Below are positions 61,251-64,000 of a stretch of 64,000 nt of DNA, piece after piece. Both the position numbers and the translations under genes were made by a program. The notes beneath the pieces were generated by a model. The model worked only from the letters and a program-made list of their open reading frames with translations, did not search any database and was not told the origin of the DNA. How positions within the stretch are numbered: position 1 is the stretch's first letter; the number at the start of each line of letters is the position of its first letter. Source of the DNA: Anaerolineales bacterium (lineage in GTDB: Bacteria > Chloroflexota > Anaerolineae > Anaerolineales > Villigracilaceae); NCBI GenBank assembly GCA_016934715.1, contig JAFGSI010000030.1, forward strand, positions 51,319-115,318, read 5' to 3'.

Positions 61251-62795
61251 TTACGGATTGAGGGTTTCGATGCGGATATCACCGCTGTTCGTTCTGGCGG
61301 ACAGGCTGGCGCCGCCGCCATTCATGTTGCCGACCCACTGGTCTTCACCGATCTCGCCGCTGATGGTCACTTCGATGGCGGAATAGATGCTCCCGAAATC
61401 GGTTTCCAGCTCGAAGGACAGGGCCGTGTTGGCCGGGATGACCAGCAGGATGCTGCCGAAGTCAGAGGCCAGCGCATGCGGGCCTGCCCCCAGCGTACCG
61501 TAGAAATCGATATCGCCGCTGTTGGTGGTCAGGTCGAGGGTCACATCTTCGCCGTTCCGGACGGTGATATCGCCAAATTCGTTCTCAATTGTAACAGCTC
61601 CTCTGACACCGTCGGCGAGGATCGTTCCACTGCTGGAGGCCAGGTGGTAGGATGTCGCCTCGACAGCCTGGACGGTCAGGTTGCCGTTGCCGACCCGGAT
61701 GTCCAGGCTGCTGGACAGGAGCAGGCTGGTCAGGGTCACGTTGCCGCTCTGGGAGTCGATGCTCAGGGCGGCCGCCGAGCCGGTGTTGAATTCGATCTGG
61801 CCGAAATCGTCTTCCAATTCCACAGCGCCATCAACCTGGACGTCGCGCAGGCGCAGGTCCCCGCTGTCGGCAAAGGCCTGGCAGGTCTCGGCGGTGATCG
61901 CCTCCAGGCTGATCTGGCCGAAGTCGTTTTGAACAACCAGCGCCCCTTGCACCTCCAGGCGGATCAGGCCCACGTCCCCGCTGCGGCTTTCGACGGTGAG
62001 GTTCGCGGCGCTGCCCGTGTGGAAGTCGATCTGGCCGAAATCGTTGCCCAGGACGATGTCGCCGGTTACGGCCACATCGGTCAGCAGGATATCGCCGCTG
62101 CTGATGGCAACGGTGACATCGGTGACGCGCGCCCCATTCAGGCTGATATCACCGAAATCGGATTGCAGGTCCACGCTCCCGCCGCGAACATCCTTGACAA
62201 TCACATTGCCACTGTTGGTGTGGGCCTCCAGATCGCCCTCGACCTGTTCGGCCAGCACGTCGCCGAAATGGCTGTTCAGGCTGGCTGTGCCATTGGTCCC
62301 GGTCAGGTCCACGTTCCCGGAGCCGGTGTCGGCCTGTACGGACGTTCCCTCGGGTATGTAGATGGTGAAGTTGACCGTGTCGGGGCGGCAGTTGATGCTC
62401 ATGACGCAGACAATTTCGGGCTGGACGACCCGCACGCTGACCGTATTCCCCTGCTGCAGGATTTCGATCTCCATTTCCTCCAGGTCCGCGTTGGCTTCCG
62501 CCTGGCTGTCGCCGTAGGCGAGCTTGTGAGCTTCGATGACGATCTGGTCGTTCTCGCCGCCCAGGATGGTGATGTCTCCGCTGGTATTCGTGACCACCAG
62601 CCCGGCGCCTGTACTCACCTCGAGGATCTGTTCTTCATCGGCCTCTGCCCGGAAAGCGTTGGTAGAACCGAATTCGACCTGCACGCCGCTGCGAGTGGAG
62701 TTCAATACACTGGTGGTCAGGGTATAGATGACCAGCGCTCCGACCCCCAACAATGCTAAAATCAGAACGGTGATGGCGATCCATTTTCGTTTCAT
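61251..62795 (-). CDS. DUF4097 beta-solenoid surface protein
   Basis: A 514-aa protein with one N-terminal membrane anchor (about 6-28) and an extracytoplasmic part made of about twenty beta-strand repeats. Alternating SGDI/SGDL and FGQI/FGDI steps recur roughly every 18-22 residues, forming the DUF4097 solenoid. This is longer than typical family members. Four to five NDFGQI or DDFGQI units look like internal duplications. TGGAGAAAG precedes ATG 62795. It is divergent from the ECF sigma gene and has the same promoter pattern, so it is a likely sigma target. Confidence 0.87.
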   Translation of the reverse strand: MKRKWIAITVLILALLGVGALVIYTLTTSVLNSTRSGVQVEFGSTNAFRAEADEEQILEVSTGAGLVVTNTSGDITILGGENDQIVIEAHKLAYGDSQAEANADLEEMEIEILQQGNTVSVRVVQPEIVCVMSINCRPDTVNFTIYIPEGTSVQADTGSGNVDLTGTNGTASLNSHFGDVLAEQVEGDLEAHTNSGNVIVKDVRGGSVDLQSDFGDISLNGARVTDVTVAISSGDILLTDVAVTGDIVLGNDFGQIDFHTGSAANLTVESRSGDVGLIRLEVQGALVVQNDFGQISLEAITAETCQAFADSGDLRLRDVQVDGAVELEDDFGQIEFNTGSAAALSIDSQSGNVTLTSLLLSSSLDIRVGNGNLTVQAVEATSYHLASSSGTILADGVRGAVTIENEFGDITVRNGEDVTLDLTTNSGDIDFYGTLGAGPHALASDFGSILLVIPANTALSFELETDFGSIYSAIEVTISGEIGEDQWVGNMNGGGASLSARTNSGDIRIETLNP

Positions 62796-62839
62796 CTTTC
62801 TTTCTCCATTTCAAAAATCAGTGATTCGCTTTCACTATG

Positions 62840-62868
62840 TTTGACCGGGAATCGACGTACATGTTTCA
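62840..62868 (-). promoter_or_regulatory. ECF-type promoter of the DUF4097 operon
   Basis: On the minus strand TGAAAC (62868-62863), 17 nt, GTCAAA (62845-62840). Compare TGAAAC, 17 nt, GTCTAA on the plus strand at 62882-62910 upstream of the sigma gene. Both resemble ECF promoters (AAC-type -35, GTC-type -10). Confidence 0.72.
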
Positions 62869-62881
62869 CTTCTGCCCGTGC

Positions 62882-62910
62882 TGAAACTATTCCGCTTGCG
62901 GGCGGTCTAA
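62882..62910 (+). promoter_or_regulatory. ECF-type autoregulatory promoter of the sigma gene
   Basis: TGAAAC (62882-62887), a 17-nt spacer and GTCTAA (62905-62910). Predicted start about 62916, giving a 14-nt leader with AGGAA before the TTG start at 62930. Confidence 0.72.
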
Positions 62911-62929
62911 CTTGATAGTAGGAATTCCC

Positions 62930-63511
62930 TTGGACCATAATGAAGCCAACCTGATCCGGCTGGCCCAGACCGGTGATCGAGAAGCCTTTGGCCTGCTGGT
63001 CGAAGAGCACCAGCGTTATGTCTACAACTTAGCGCTGCGCGTGGTTGGCAGTCAACAGGACGCCGAGGACCTGGCCCAGGAGGCCTTCGTGCGGGCCTGG
63101 CTGGCGATCCCCAATTTCCGGGCCGAGGCCCGCTTCCGAACCTGGATCTTTCGCATCGTCACAAACCTGTGTTACAACCGCCTGCCGAGCCTGCGGCGTG
63201 AACTCTCCGAACTGGGTGAGGATATCCTGGTGGATGTCCCCGACGACCGCGCCCCGAACCTTGATGGGCTGGCCGGTCTCGAAGCGCATGAGCGTCGGGC
63301 CCTCCTGCAGCGGGAGATCGACGCTCTGCCCGAGAGCTATCGTCTACTGGTCGTCCTGCGCTACCAGCAGGATCTGGCGTACGACGAGATCGCCCGGGTG
63401 GTCAGCCTGCCGCTTGGCACGGTCAAGACTGGCTTGTTCCGGGCCAAGCAGCGTTTGCGGCAGGCTTTGCTGGAACACGATTCTCAGGAGGTTTTGGCAT
63501 GGACGGCCTGA
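62930..63511 (+). CDS. ECF RNA polymerase sigma factor (sigma-70 family)
   Basis: A 193-aa two-domain sigma. Region 2 includes LALRVVGSQQDAEDLAQEAFVRAW (about 36-60) for -10 recognition; region 4 has SYRLLVVLRYQQDLAYDEIARVVSLPLGTVKTGLFRAKQRLR (about 140-182) with the helix-turn-helix that reads the -35. The start is TTG 62930, preceded by TAGGAA at 6 nt; TTG 62912 would add 6 residues. The putative anti-sigma gene overlaps its 3' end by 13 nt. Likely responds to envelope stress. Confidence 0.92.
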   Translation: MDHNEANLIRLAQTGDREAFGLLVEEHQRYVYNLALRVVGSQQDAEDLAQEAFVRAWLAIPNFRAEARFRTWIFRIVTNLCYNRLPSLRRELSELGEDILVDVPDDRAPNLDGLAGLEAHERRALLQREIDALPESYRLLVVLRYQQDLAYDEIARVVSLPLGTVKTGLFRAKQRLRQALLEHDSQEVLAWTA

Positions 63512-63924
63512 ACGAATGCGAACGCAAGGAATATGCCCTGGTGGAGGATGCCGCCCGGACCTATCCGCTGGCCGACACGCCCCCCGGTTTTGCCGTCCGG
63601 GTGATGGCCCGTTTGCAGAAGATGGCCCCGGTGCCTCATTTCCGTCTCTCCTGGTTGGAATATCTGCTCAGCCTGGGCCTGGCGGGGATGGGCCTGTTCG
63701 GGTTCCTGGTCTGGTCGGCCCTGCCGCCCCAGGTGATTGCCTACGTCCAGAATCGGCTGGTGCTGTCCTGGAAGATCCTGCAGCTCGAAGGCCTGGAGGT
63801 GGTTCTCGTGGCCGGGGGCCTGGCATTGATCCTGATGGGGATGGCCCTGATCCTGGGCCTGCTCTGGGCCCGCTGGGGCGGTGGAAAGAGCAGGCTGGCC
63901 AACCCGCTGCGGTTGTTCTCGTGA
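63499..63924 (+). CDS. Putative membrane anti-sigma factor lacking a zinc motif
   Basis: A 141-aa protein: an acidic, likely cytosolic N-terminal segment of about 45 residues, two membrane helices (about 53-78 and 98-124) and a short basic tail. The HxxxCxxC zinc-binding motif of classic ZAS anti-sigma factors is absent. ATG 63499 lies inside the sigma gene (13-nt overlap) after AGGAGG, so it is translationally coupled to it, the typical sigma/anti-sigma layout. Role assigned by context only. Confidence 0.72.
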   Translation: MDGLNECERKEYALVEDAARTYPLADTPPGFAVRVMARLQKMAPVPHFRLSWLEYLLSLGLAGMGLFGFLVWSALPPQVIAYVQNRLVLSWKILQLEGLEVVLVAGGLALILMGMALILGLLWARWGGGKSRLANPLRLFS

Positions 63925-64000
63925 TGGATCGAAACACCCCTGCGGCAGGGATGTCTTCATGGCGGAGAGGGCGGGATTCGCAGTGTCCCCTTATGGGGAA
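63924..64000 (+). other. Possible start of a further reading frame, cut by the window end
   Basis: An ATG at 63924 overlaps the preceding stop (TGATG) and its frame stays open to the window edge (25 codons), but the composition is not clearly coding. It may equally be intergenic. Confidence 0.25.

Noticed and set aside
61071..62759. Open frame of 562 codons on the plus strand opposite the DUF4097 gene
   Set aside because: The minus-strand protein has a membrane anchor, a ribosome site and solenoid repeats. The plus-strand frame mirrors those repeats and shows no family features.

Overview
GC-rich, tightly packed bacterial chromosome segment, most likely from an anaerobic member of the Chloroflexota (Anaerolineae-like). 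The taxonomic call is an inference. It rests on the many secreted or lipid-anchored proteins with Thr/Pro linkers (TPTPT type), three YCF48-like propeller lipoproteins, a DUF4097 solenoid, a bactofilin, and a strictly anaerobic enzyme set: indolepyruvate and 2-oxoacid ferredoxin oxidoreductases, Ni-hydrogenase maturation genes and a selenoprotein. No rRNA, tRNA, CRISPR array, transposase or phage gene was seen.

Layout. 1-7.7 kb: end of an unknown gene, an SDR reductase, a ferritin-like/VIT1 protein, two propeller lipoproteins, a methyltransferase and glmS. 7.7-11.6 kb: M23 lipoprotein-hypB-hypA, a GNAT enzyme and a cupin. 11.6-15.3 kb: glycine cleavage operon gcvH-gcvPA-gcvPB behind a tandem glycine riboswitch; gcvT is not here. 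15.4-18.8 kb: small membrane proteins, fmt, and a peroxiredoxin whose peroxidatic position is an in-frame UGA followed by a bacterial-type SECIS hairpin. 19.2-22.7 kb: glpK and glpD. 22.7-29.0 kb: a glycosylation cluster (GT2, WbqC, methyltransferase, two DegT-fold proteins, rmlB, rmlA) able to make dTDP-4-keto-6-deoxyglucose and probably a dTDP-4-aminosugar.

29.1-39.5 kb: housekeeping and envelope genes (histidine phosphatase, ketopantoate reductase-like, TGS-uridine kinase, mntP, nitroreductase, SDR, DUF92, a bactofilin with a DegT aminotransferase). 39.5-44.2 kb: fabI and an etfB-etfA-acyl-CoA dehydrogenase operon. 44.2-47.5 kb: DNA glycosylase, sugar epimerase, and a diguanylate cyclase coupled to a permuted NlpC/P60 hydrolase. 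47.6-54.5 kb: iorAB, korDABC and a thiolase. With the Etf/dehydrogenase operon these suggest fermentation of amino acids through branched and aromatic 2-oxoacids, with ferredoxin as electron carrier. The glycine cleavage genes would feed C1 units.

54.6-64 kb: more lipoproteins, a predicted zinc peptidase, an isochorismatase-type hydrolase, a PHP phosphoesterase, an FlK-like thioesterase, and a divergent ECF-sigma module. The sigma gene and the DUF4097 operon that diverges from it each carry the same promoter pattern (TGAAAC, 17 nt, GTCWAA), so they probably form one small regulon.

The best leads are the selenocysteine peroxiredoxin, the ECF/DUF4097 module with matched promoters, and an 81-nt gapless structured repeat present twice between genes.
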